Source: Punica granatum (Eukaryota; Streptophyta; Magnoliopsida; Myrtales; Lythraceae). Taken from it: a stretch of DNA of 64,000 nt. The translations under genes were made by a program, and so were the position numbers. The notes under the pieces are model-generated. The model ran no database searches. It saw only the letters and a program-made list of their open reading frames with translations, and was not told the DNA's origin. This document shows, piece after piece, positions 34,032 to 44,691 of the stretch (the stretch's first letter is position 1; each line of letters opens with the position of its first letter). The stretch spans positions 11,346,001-11,410,000 of the forward strand of contig NC_045129.1 in assembly GCF_007655135.1 (NCBI RefSeq), given 5' to 3'.

Positions 34032-36639
34032 TCAGGACGATGTCGGGATCCACTCGTCCCCTTGAATGAATCTCTTAACCGAATAGTTATCCACATGCTC
34101 AGCAGGAATTTGACTACTCCATGAAACTCTCTGGGATGTATCGGACCTGGGCCCGGTGTTCTTGAACTCCCCGTAGTAGAGCGTCTTCAGGGCAAAGTCC
34201 CCGCTCCAGGGCATCCACCCTGCAGGCGTAATTAGGGCTTCGAGATTGCAGTTAATAAAGACAGTCCTTGAGTACTCCTTCCATGGCCTGCCGAGGAAAT
34301 TCTTGTGCACTGCAGGCTTCTGGTTGTACAGTTTCATGTACTCCTCTGTCCCGTTGATCTGGCAGTTCTGGAACACGAAGCCAGTCGACTGGGAGGGATC
34401 CGTCCTGCCATGGGCTGTGATGGCGTTGTTCTCCCCTTTCTCAGGTTTGAGCTGGCGGGGCCGCACCAGGATCTCGCAGTCCTGGAAGTACGCGGCTGAG
34501 TTCCCAAAGATGAAGTCGACATTGCCTTCTATCCGGCACGACTTGTAGTACTGGCGCAAGGCATGGACATACAGGGTATCTTGATTCCCAAGGAACTCGC
34601 AGTTCTCTATGAAGGATAAGTCACTCTCTGATCTGAACGCAACAGCCTGATGAGCATCAGGGCCGGCAGTGTTCTGAAAGGTTATGCCGGTGGCCATGAA
34701 TCCATCACCCAGGACGCCTGCATCGATTTTTGATGAACTAAGTCGCACATTAATACGATCGTATGCAAATGATCTAAGGTAATGACTTTTCAAAGGATTT
34801 TCCAATTAAATTCATGCATCTAGTTAGTGAAATTTATTGATCTTGGTCAATGAAAGGATGTTGTCAACATCATTTAATGTTAACCATCGTCATCGGTTGG
34901 TATCGCATTAAAGAAAATATCACGACATTCAGCTGTAAAGACGGAACAAAAACATCGGTTGCTTTCAAGAAATAAGGACTCAATTGCGGGGAAGCATATT
35001 CTTGCTGCAGTGATTCCTTCCCATTTCGTTCGGTCTCGCCGAACCATGAAAACAGAATAATATAGAGAGCCAAAATCGTAAAGGCATTACGAGCAGGTCG
35101 AAGGAAATTACCGACGGTGGCAGTGTTGTAAGTTGACATCCCTGGCTGGCCCACGTTCAAGGACCCAGTGATGACCGTCTTGCCCACCCCATCGCCCACA
35201 AACACCACGTTCTTCTTCTCGAACGGGACCCTCACAGTCTCCTCGTAAATCCCGGCCCTGATGCGGATCACGAACCGGCCCGCCCCGTTGTCAGGTGCAG
35301 CATCAACGGCGTCCTGCACCTTCCCGTAGCAGCCACCTCGGCCGTCCTTGCAAACTGTTGCATCCGCCGTCAGATTGGACGGGAACCCGAACCCGGCCGC
35401 GAAGTCCGAACCCGACTCAGACCCTGGCTCCCAAAACCCGTCCCGCTCCGTGACCGGCGGCCTCCACGACTTGGTGTCTTTCTCGTAGAGGTCGTAGGAC
35501 ACCAGCATGCCGAGGGCGTTGCTGGTCAGCATGGTCAACGAGTTGAGGAACGACATCGTTTCATTAACCTGCGGTGCAATGAGGAAGTGTATTTAATAAG
35601 GTGGGTTTACTTTTTCATAATACGGAAAGTTCACTAGGAAATAATTGGTAAGCCGCAATCAATCACTAACCGATATATGGAATAATTGTATTCTAATTAT
35701 TCTGATTCATTATATTATATTACTAGTTCTTTCTCAATTGGTGAGATTACTATGTGCTTAATTTATGAAACAAAATTACTTCACTTAGAAAGAAAGAAAT
35801 CTCTTAAAAAGGACAATGTACACAAAAATGTTCGGGTTTTTTTTTTCCGAGAATCATACCGTGCATCGATGACTAGTTAAATAAAACTTAAGACTTGAAA
35901 ATGGAAGCTGGAACGGAACGAACAGATTCTAAAAGGGTCCGGGGATATGCGGTATCATTGATCGAGAACCATTTTTATCAGAAAATCCATATGTTCTGTG
36001 CAATGTAATTAGTTATTAATATACATGTGAATGTGGTTAGCAAATACCGACCAGGGCGGTGTCGTTGGCGTACTTGAGGCCCGACCAGCAATCGTATTGG
36101 TACAGGAGGGCGGCGCTCAGCCACGCGCGGGCGTCCTTCGTCTTGCCACGTGGCAGCGCACCGACCGTCGCCTGCGTCCGGTACGCGGAGTTGTCGAGAA
36201 CCTGGAGGCAGTTATTAGCGGCGGTGGTGCGGTTCGCGTTCCCGGCGGAGGAGTCCAGGATACGTTTCACCATGCCCTGGGCCGTCTTGAGGTTGTCGGC
36301 GGACACCGAGATGGCCGCGTCCAGGATCTGTGTCGGGTCAGACCCCACCGGAGGGGACTTGGACGACAGGGAGGAGGCGCAGAGGTCCGGGAACCTCGTG
36401 GCCTTGCATGCCAGCTGGAGCGCCCGAGGCGCTGCGGCGGAGGAGGGAGGAGAACGGGGTTGCGGGTGGTGGCGGGCGGCGGAGGAGGAGGAAGGGAGGG
36501 AGAGGAAATGGAGGGAGAAGAGGCAGAGGAAGAGGAAGGCAGCCATGGAGATGATGAGGAAGTTGCGGGTTGAGAGGAGGGAGAGGAGAGTTGGGTGTCT
36601 TATAGCTCTCCTATGGACTGCTGCTGTCGTCATCGTCAT
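34032..36639 (-). CDS. Pectinesterase with inhibitor pro-domain (copy 2)
   Basis: Three exons on the minus strand: 36639-36052, 35568-35112, 34717-34032 (576 aa). A hydrophobic signal anchor (about 28-50) is followed by a PMEI domain ([24 protein letters not shown]). The pectinesterase domain has QAVAF, QDTLYVH (Asp395), GNVDFIFG (nucleophile Asp416) and [10 protein letters not shown] (Arg492). It demethylesterifies homogalacturonan in the wall. No RRLL-type processing site is visible. The first intron must start GTCGGT to keep frame ([11 protein letters not shown]); the stronger-looking GTATTT four bases downstream would give an early stop. The last two exons of copy 1 are one exon here. It resembles Arabidopsis PME51. 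Confidence 0.93.
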
Positions 36640-37548
36640 CGTTGCTGATGAGCTCTATTAATGTTTGGTAACGGCGGGTTAATTTGGGAGAGAGCGAATT
36701 TTTGGATTCTACCCGTGTCCCTCTTGTGTGGATCAGAAGCTCTCAGAGCTGGAACGGAAAAGCGTTTAACCCTTTTTTCACGAGCAACAACTCTCTCTTT
36801 CTCTCTCTATCTCTATCTATCTGGGTCACGGGTTTGGTGCGTTCACGGGCTTCACAGAGAGAGAGAATAAGGGGTTGCGTTGTGGCTGAGTCGACTCGGT
36901 TGTTGGGTCGGGGAATGGACTGGGAGATCTGATCTCAGGCGGTTATTGGATCGCCATTGTTTATGGCAATGGAGGAAAAGACAGAACTTGAACGGAAAGT
37001 GGTCATGGAAGGCTTTTTTGGATGAGAGATGAGCTGTGAGATTTTTTATTTTTTATTTCCGAACATCGGGAAATTCAATTAAATCCGATTAATTCGGTTG
37101 AGCCGCATCGACTTACTTTTCCAGTATGAATTTTCTATAATCACAACGACTAGAACCCGAGATACTGTTTAAGCACCGAATCGCTTAAATCAACCCATAT
37201 TAGTTGAGTCGCGGAAGTTTTAGAGAGGGAGAGTTTCAATAATGGGGTCGATTGAAAGCGTGATTAACAATATTTCCGGCCCCACTCATATTCGTTCGAA
37301 ATCGATAAAGCCGTCTTGTCTTTCTATATCTCGTAAATTTACCGAGGCAACGCTTGCTTGCACGATACCACTCCCTTCCCATGTCACGAACCCGGTTGCC
37401 GATGGATTTCCTTTTTGACAGAGATCCATTACGGTTGTGATATTTTGTGGGCTATGCGATTGTTGGGGAACTCTAAAAAGTAATTGATAGGCTATTCAAT
37501 TATATACCCATCAAAAAAAGGTTATTCCGTTATCGACTGAGTAATTAA

Positions 37549-37587
<39 letters not shown>

Positions 37588-38409
37588 AACCCGGCATTAT
37601 TGCATTGATAATATTTTGGGATAATACCATCGAATTTGGGTCACGTTAATATGGTACTGAGTAGGCCAAGTTTTGAGCAGTGCTCAGACCAAGCCAAGCC
37701 ACACTCAGATCTAGCAAGGTCCCCATCGGACTTATAAGGGCTGGGTCTTGTCAAGAATTGGGACGTGTTTTTTGGGCCGGTCCAAGAAAGCGCAGGTGAA
37801 CTTTCTTCTACGATGTCTATATATATATATATAATATAATTGTTGGGACGTTTGTGATTATACCTCAATAGTCCAAAAAGTTAAAATGGGAGGTTCTCAT
37901 TTATAGAGTTTTCATATGTCAAATGTAATAAATTTACGTCACTTCCGCAAAGAGATGAAGGGAAACTTTATTATTATTATTATTGTTGTTGTTGATGTTG
38001 CAAGATTTTATCTTTTTATTTATTAACTAATTCTTTTTGTTTATTTTTTCATTCAATTAATAATCTATAAAAAAAGTTTAATAATCTAATTGAGCTTGAC
38101 TAATTTTGAATTTGATTCTATTGGTTAATTTGTAAATTCTTAGCGAATAAAAATCTAATCATGAGTCATAAGTTACATGTAAAATATAATTAGTAGAAAT
38201 ATGATAATTAAAATTTTCAAATCAATATCTATTTTGATAACTTGCAAGTGTACACTAGAATAACTGATATTAATTTGATTAAAAACTTTTTATTTAAATA
38301 AAAAAATTAAATAAATATCAATAAACAAATAAAACATAAAATTTTGCAAGAGAATTTCGAAATAAAACTATAAATTCATTTAGTTAAACAAAATTCATAA
38401 ATAAAAATT
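36640..38409. other. Pectinesterase promoter side and intergenic DNA
   Basis: The first few hundred bases should be the promoter and 5'UTR of the minus-strand pectinesterase, including a CT-rich stretch near 36790-36820. A (TA)16 tract lies at 37552-37583. No gene seen. Confidence 0.45.
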
Positions 38410-39763
38410 TGGGAGAATCACTAATGGTCCTATAAGTTTGCTATTTTTTAATATTGAGTCTTATAAGTTTCATTTTGATTTTTTCAATCCTAAAAGTTTA
38501 TTCTGTTAGATAATTATAGTCCAAATAGTGACTGTTCGTTAACGTGTACCGATGTGAACATAACGGCGTCAAATATTTTTCTATTATATAAAAATTAATA
38601 AAATAAGTTTAAAAGAACAACCCTCTCCCCCTCTCCCTCATCTACGATCTCTCTCTACTAGTATTTCTTTGTTTCTCCCAATCGATGCCCATGTTCTCTG
38701 TTCTTTCTCGCGCTCGATCCCAATAATTAATGTTGCGTTTGGTTTCAAAGTATGATTTTAAAATAAAATTTTGATTTTGAAAAAGAGTAGTATAAATGGG
38801 GTCCGCCCTTTGACTTTATATAAGTTATTTTGTTTTGTTGTGAAAAAAAGTGCTATAAATGGGACCCACACTTTGACTTTGTATGAGTTATTTTATTTTG
38901 TTGTGCGTAGAATTATGTTAAAGTTGTGATTTTAAAATCACATTTGCAAATCAAACAAGCCATAAGGCCCCTAGCCATCTTCTCCAGTATCAAATTTCAA
39001 TTCCAATAGCAAATTACGGAAAAAAAAAACAATATTTTCACCAATCAGAGTAATAAAAATTAACAAGCAGTAGATAATTGTGGGGAAAATCAAAGAAAAA
39101 AACTCAGACCAAAGAAGAAGAAGGGGAAGTTTGCTGCCGGGGTAGCATGGGATAGGCCATGACAGCAGGGATCGACAGCCATGGGAGCAGGGGGTTAACT
39201 TTTTCCTTTTGCCCTGTTTGATTTGTGGACTGGTGACCACGCCCTCATCAAGGTGGCCGACTGCCAGAGCATCCTCAAGCAACCTCGACGAGTTAAGTGC
39301 TTGTCGTCGACCTTGCCTCCAGTTCTCCCCCACCCCCCAACAAAAGAAAAAAAGAAAAGAAAGAATTGAAAATTTCATGTCAGAAAAAACCCACACAACC
39401 CTTGTCGAACTAGGTGGTTACCGGAGCGAGGGCCTCGGTGGCGGCAACCTCACCCAAGAAGGTGGGGACAATCAGCGAGGCCCAGACTCGGGTTGGGTGA
39501 TTTTTTATTTTTTATTTTTTTTTATTTTTTTTTTATTTTTTATTTTTTTATTTTTTTTATGTATTTCACGTAATTATTTAAGGACACTTGGAAAAATATT
39601 TGACGTTGTCATGTCCATATCAATACAAGTTAACAGACAATCACGATTTGGATTATAAGTATTTAACAGAGCAAACTTTTAGTATTAAAAAAATGAAAAT
39701 GAAACTTATAGGATTTGATGTCAAAAAATGACAAACTTATAAGATCATTTCAATAATTCTCCC
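38410..39763. mobile_element. Foldback, Mutator-like element with ~174-bp TIRs
   Basis: 38411-38583 matches the reverse complement of 39590-39763 along its full length, both ends starting GGGAGAATYA. The 9-bp sequence ATAAAAATT at 38401-38409 recurs at 39764-39772, consistent with a Mutator-type insertion. The interior (38600-39530) holds a nested MITE and a less AT-rich patch (about 39120-39480) that could be captured gene sequence. No transposase. Confidence 0.75.
38731..38965. mobile_element. Nested MITE with internal tandem repeat
   Basis: It begins TTGCGTTTGGTTTCAAAG and ends TTTGCAAATCAAACAAGCC, imperfect inverted termini of the common plant GTTTGGTTT-type MITE. Inside, a ~62-bp unit with TATAAATGGGGTCCGCCCTT and TATAAATGGGACCCACACTT occurs twice. 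Confidence 0.55.
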
Positions 39764-42705
39764 ATAAAAATTCTATTCGCACTATGTAAGGGATAGTGAG
39801 TAAATTTAATAAAAATATAACTTCATTTTAATTATTATAATTTGAAGTATATAAATTTTTGAGTGAATTATTATTGTATAAAAGATGTTAAATTTCAAAA
39901 ATTGAATTTATGAGTGAATTATTACTGTATTAAAAATGATAAATTTCAAAAATCGTAGTATCTTCAATAATTTCGATGTTAAAAATTAAAAGAAAAAACA
40001 AGAAATCAAAAAGTTTCAATTAATTACCTTACTATTGATTAAAATAATTTTATTCATTTGATTCTACTAATTTTAGTTATACATATATAAATCAATGTGT
40101 CTCTATAATAAGTGAATGAAGTAGTACTTTGTAAATAAAGTATCTAAGATCTAACTCAATACGATGAATTTAAAATTCTTTTTCTCATCATCGATAACTT
40201 AAATATTATCAAATAATTAATTTTACTTCATAAAAGAATTAATATTTTTAAAGATTCAATTTAAATATATAATTTTTCTTATCGCGAATAACAATTCGCA
40301 CGATGTGTGGATGAATTGTTTGGTTATTGAGAAAGATTTACCCCTTGATAGGTTGATCCAACTTGACTGAATTAGTTGGGAACCCATTGAACTTCCGAAG
40401 ATTGGGGTGCACAAGGAAAAAAGTTTATATTTCAATTTTCACTTTCAGCAATTAACTCTGCAAAGTTTAAGTCGCTGCCAATTTGCCCCTTGAACGTTGA
40501 ACTTTGGCAATTGACTACCTACCTCAGGCAATTTTTGCTAATTACCATCTTGGTCGCTTTTATAATTTTTTGCAATTTAAATTTCAAAATGTAAACTCCC
40601 TAATAAACTTTGATGCTGCTCCTCGCAAATTTACTGATGTTCTAATCCTTAATAGTAAAATCTTAATTTTTAAGCGCACAACATGCATTTTGATTCAATT
40701 TTAAAATCTCGCTAATAAATATTAAAATTTTAAAGGGGCTCATTGCACCTCTACTGAAAATTCATGGGGATTTTTGTAATTACCTGAGACACTTGATTTC
40801 CTTTCGGTCTGGGGCCACATATAGGCCTCAGTGTATATGGGGACCAATTGCAATCCCCCCTTCCCCCCTTCCCAAATCTCATGAATAGGATTGCCAGCTA
40901 ACCATACCAAGGCCCGCTGCATGACTTAGATGAGCCTGGTGCTGCTTGGCTTGCGGAGAAAAAAGGAGCCATGGTGGTCCATTTTGATTTTGAGTTCGAA
41001 TGGAATTTTCCAATTGAATTGGTCAAGTTACATTTCACGATTCTCTCTCAAGGGGCTTGAGACACTATTCGAGTTTTTTCAAGATTTATCTCTTCTTGTG
41101 TAATATAAGATAAAAAATAATAAGGAAATTAGCCTTAAAATTCGCGCCTTGCGTGGGCACTTTGTGTTTTTTGTTTTTAGTTGACATCTCGTTATAAATA
41201 TTCTCTTTTTACACCTCTTGCCATCAAATAAATAAAATTTATGCGTGGATAATTTATCCGACCATATAGAAAAATAATATCAACAATAGTTGCATTTTCA
41301 AGAAAATCAATAAATATTAAAAAAGTTGATCGTGGGCAATTTAACTAGAACTAGGATATGTAAATATATTTATATTACAATTTGGAGAATTGAAATATAT
41401 AATTTGGAGATAGATTTGAGGGAACTCGGGGAATTTCAATGGACTATCTATGGGTTTTTTTTCTTGTTTGTTTGGGGAAATTCATAGAAGTTTATGCACA
41501 CAATACATTAATTAAGGGACACGAATGGATGATTAACCATGAGCTAAAGGAGTTGGCCAAAAAGCTTAAGTGGAAGGCTCACATTGATCAAACGGAGAAC
41601 TCTCATGAGAGTAGTTTAAATTAATATAGTTAACTAGCCATTATGCCAGCGTATTGCATGAAAATATTATTAGTCAAAGAAAATATTATAATATATGACT
41701 TAAAAAAGGAGTATAAATCTATAAGCTAATTCTGTTTTAATTTTTTTTAACCTCTTATTCAATTTCTCTATTCAAGTTATTAATTAGAGATACGTTTTTC
41801 TTGAGTTTATTTCAGTATATGAATATCACTAATTCCTTTAAGATTTTAAAATCTAACCCTTAATTATATTTTGTGAGTGAGGCAAAATAAAGTGGAAAAC
41901 ATATATTTTAATCAAAATTATCGTAGTCAATTATTTTTTTATTTTATCGAACTAATTTTTTACATATTTAATTGCAAAAGAGATTTTTTTTTTGAATTTC
42001 TTGTCACATTACAGATAACTCATATAAAAAATTTTCAACTTAAAGTATAGTCAATCAATTTACTAGGCATTTTTTAGAAATTTAATTGGCATGTTATCCC
42101 GAGTATTGGTGCAGAAATCTTCATTAACATGCTAGCAGTTTAAATTGCTTTCCAACAATTTGTATGCTCATGACCTCTATGATTTGGTCCGGAGTCGAGA
42201 GACTCAGATTGGAGTCCATTTAGTGAAGAAGAAGGGTTATTATGTTGAATTGTGCATTCATTAATTCTTATCATTAAGTTTCATGCCGTACTCAATGTCC
42301 AAGCACGCATATTATTTAAGAAATAAAATCTAATAAAATTTATTTTTTTAGTATTGAGAATTTGATGAGGGAACGTGAAGGAATATTACACAATATAGCT
42401 CTATGGATGGATGTCACTCTTTCGCTTTAATATATTATATATTGATTAATAATATATAGATAGATTGGTGAATGAGAGGAGGATCGATTTGTGACTGTGT
42501 GAAAAGTATAGGGTGCAAAACGAAGAGGTACCAAAAAAGAGAGGAAACAGTACCAAAAGCACAAGAACAAGAAGACGAGGTAGCAGCAGCCAAGAAAGTA
42601 TCTTAAACCGAGACACAGAGCCACTCTTCTTCGTGCTCCCTCCCTCCCTCTCTTTCCCTGCCCCACTATCTCTCTAGCTCTGTCGCGATTCCGTACGACG
42701 GCGAC
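39764..42705. other. Gene-poor AT-rich interval
   Basis: Contains a truncated SINE family A copy at about 40328-40422 and a short signal-peptide-like ORF at 41439 (separate entry). Nothing else recognised until the GC-richer promoter near 42600. Confidence 0.5.
41439..41624 (+). CDS. Possible small secreted peptide (61 aa)
   Basis: It starts MDYLWVFFLVCLGKFIEVYA, which reads like a signal peptide with a cleavage site after the VYA. A charged 41-residue tail (LKELAKKLKWKAHIDQTENS) follows. There are no cysteines after the signal and no match to CLE, CEP, RGF or PSY endings that I can see. It stands alone, with no recognised promoter. A chance ORF is quite possible. Confidence 0.2.
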   Translation: MDYLWVFFLVCLGKFIEVYAHNTLIKGHEWMINHELKELAKKLKWKAHIDQTENSHESSLN

Positions 42706-42833
42706 GGCCCAATGGCGAGCTGAGCTCACGCATTCTGTTCAATTGGCCCACCTCTCTCTCCCCTCCGGATTGCTCGAATTCTTGCCCCTCTAGGGTTTCG
42801 TATCTATTCATGGCGCTCCCCCTTTAATACCGT
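42706..42833 (+). promoter_or_regulatory. Promoter/5'UTR of C3H gene: site II, telo-box, uORF
   Basis: Site II GGCCCA occurs at 42706 and 42745. TAGGGTTT (telo-box, reverse orientation) is at 42791-42798. A five-codon upstream ORF (MALPL, 42810-42827) precedes the donor CGT|GTGAGT at 42834. The matching acceptor TTTCAG|ACTACAG is at 44633, giving a ~1.8-kb 5'UTR intron. Site II plus telo-box is typical of growth-related plant housekeeping promoters. The transcription start is not determined. Confidence 0.5.
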
Positions 42834-44691
42834 GTGAGTTCCTCTTGCCCCTAGTGAATTCACTCTCCGTTGTAGTCTTGTAGTGAAAGGCTTCGGTTTA
42901 GCTCCTGTTTGGGTTCTTCATGCTCGCTGTATTTTGCCTTGTGTGGAAGAAAGCTTGAATTTTTCCGTTCGCGCTCTGTGAAGTATTTGGGTTCTGTTTT
43001 GGTGTCTGAGTTCGAAATTTTGCCTTCTGTTTCGGGTAATGGTAGGAAGAAGCAATCTTGGGACCGTAGCAAGTTGGACAAAAAAGAATAAAGGAAAAAG
43101 AAAAAAGAAAAAAGAAAATGCTTGTTTTCTTTAACTTTTTCGGATGAGTAGAGTAATCATGTAGCAGATATACTTCTTGTGCTAGTGGACTGAACTGATT
43201 TGTTTAGTTGGAATGAAGTCGTAAATTAAAATGCATTGTTTCGGGTGTTCTTTTGAATGCTTTGGCATTTACCGGGATTGGGTTGATGATACTTGCACTA
43301 TGACTGCTGTTGGATCATACTTGAATTATGTAAGAGATTGGGCAGAGACAAAAACTGCACTGCTCACAAAGCTGGGCTGACTGGGTTAAATGCTTATTTG
43401 AGGAATTCATCTTTAGCATGTAGTAGCATTAATGAACTTTTTGAGTTGGTTTGCATTTCTGCGAGTCCGTTGGTTCAAGATGGATTGCGCTTGCTACTGC
43501 TCTTTGTTGTTGATTTTGAGCTAGTTGAGCAAATTTTCTGCTCTGTGCACTGTGTGCACCTTTTCATTGTTCTTTCTTTCTTATGTAGACTGCTGAACCT
43601 TTATTATTTTGTTGCCAATTGATACTGACCTAATCAAAGTTCAAACTGTTAACACCATAACACTATAGTAAAGTTAGTTACATGCTGTCTCTAGGGTGAA
43701 GCCCTCCTTTTAGGTCTAATTTCTTTCCAAGTTGAGTTGCTAGAGACATGAATTTGGTTTATAGAAAAAAAAAAGCACTCCCTGTGTTAGCTCTATGTTT
43801 CTCTGTGACTGCATGAACTTGAAAGCTAATATCAAAAATAATTTTTCTGCAGTATTTTGAAAGGTGTAATGGGAGATTTGTCCAAGAGCTTCTAACGTGA
43901 TGGCAATATATTCGCATTGGAATTCTTTTTCTTCCACAAAGCAAACTTGGGACTAAAACCATCTTGGTGGATTTGTCATGAAATATTGTGGAGTTGCTAC
44001 TTAGAGCTTTTATGAGGATTGGGTTTCCATAGACCAGCTTTGTAGTTGAGCTATCAGAGAAGAAAAGCATTAGAGGATACCTTGTATTGGCTCTAGTGTG
44101 AATTGATGTGGAAAGGAGAAAGAGGAAAAGATATAGCAAGATTGTTAGGTGGCTATTTGATCTGGATATATTGTAATTTTACTGGAAAGACGCAGATCTT
44201 GAAATTAATTTTGTATTAAGTGATGCTGTTGCACTGGAGCGACTTCTGTTAAACTTGGGATGTTGCGCATATTGGTTTTGCCCTGATGCTAGAGATGTTT
44301 ATTCATGTTACAAAAGATGCTAGTGTTTTCTTTCTTTTAGACTGTCTTTTTGTTGGGCTGATTGAATGATGCATTAAGACGGCCTTTTCTTCCAAATTGG
44401 TCGCCATACCGAATGAATGTCGAATCCTCTTTTTGGTCCCTTATTGTTAGTGTTGGTTATATTGGCTGATATACTCTGTAATAACCTTGTTGGAATGATG
44501 GGCTGTAGCGATCATGGAAGAGATTATGCTTTCAGACATAATTGAAGCAACAAAGCTCAGTAAAACTTATAATGCTAGAGTGATATTATAATATTCACTT
44601 TAATTTTTTCATTAATTTCATCCTTGCTTTCAGACTACAGAAGAGAACCACATTGATCGGGAGAAAGCATTATTGATTCAGTTCGCAGATC

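Noticed and set aside
36031..36661. Arg/Gly/Glu-rich plus-strand ORFs opposite pectinesterase copy 2
   Set aside because: Low-complexity shadows of the minus-strand exon 1.
38971..39658. Overlapping ORFs on both strands inside the 38.4-kb foldback element
   Set aside because: Interior of a transposable element with long T/A homopolymers; at best captured fragments.
42427..42729. 100-aa minus-strand ORF near 42.5 kb
   Set aside because: It overlaps the promoter and leader of the C3H gene and shows no domain.
43293..44139. ORFs between 43.3 and 44.1 kb on both strands
   Set aside because: They lie inside the inferred C3H leader intron and lack any recognisable domain.
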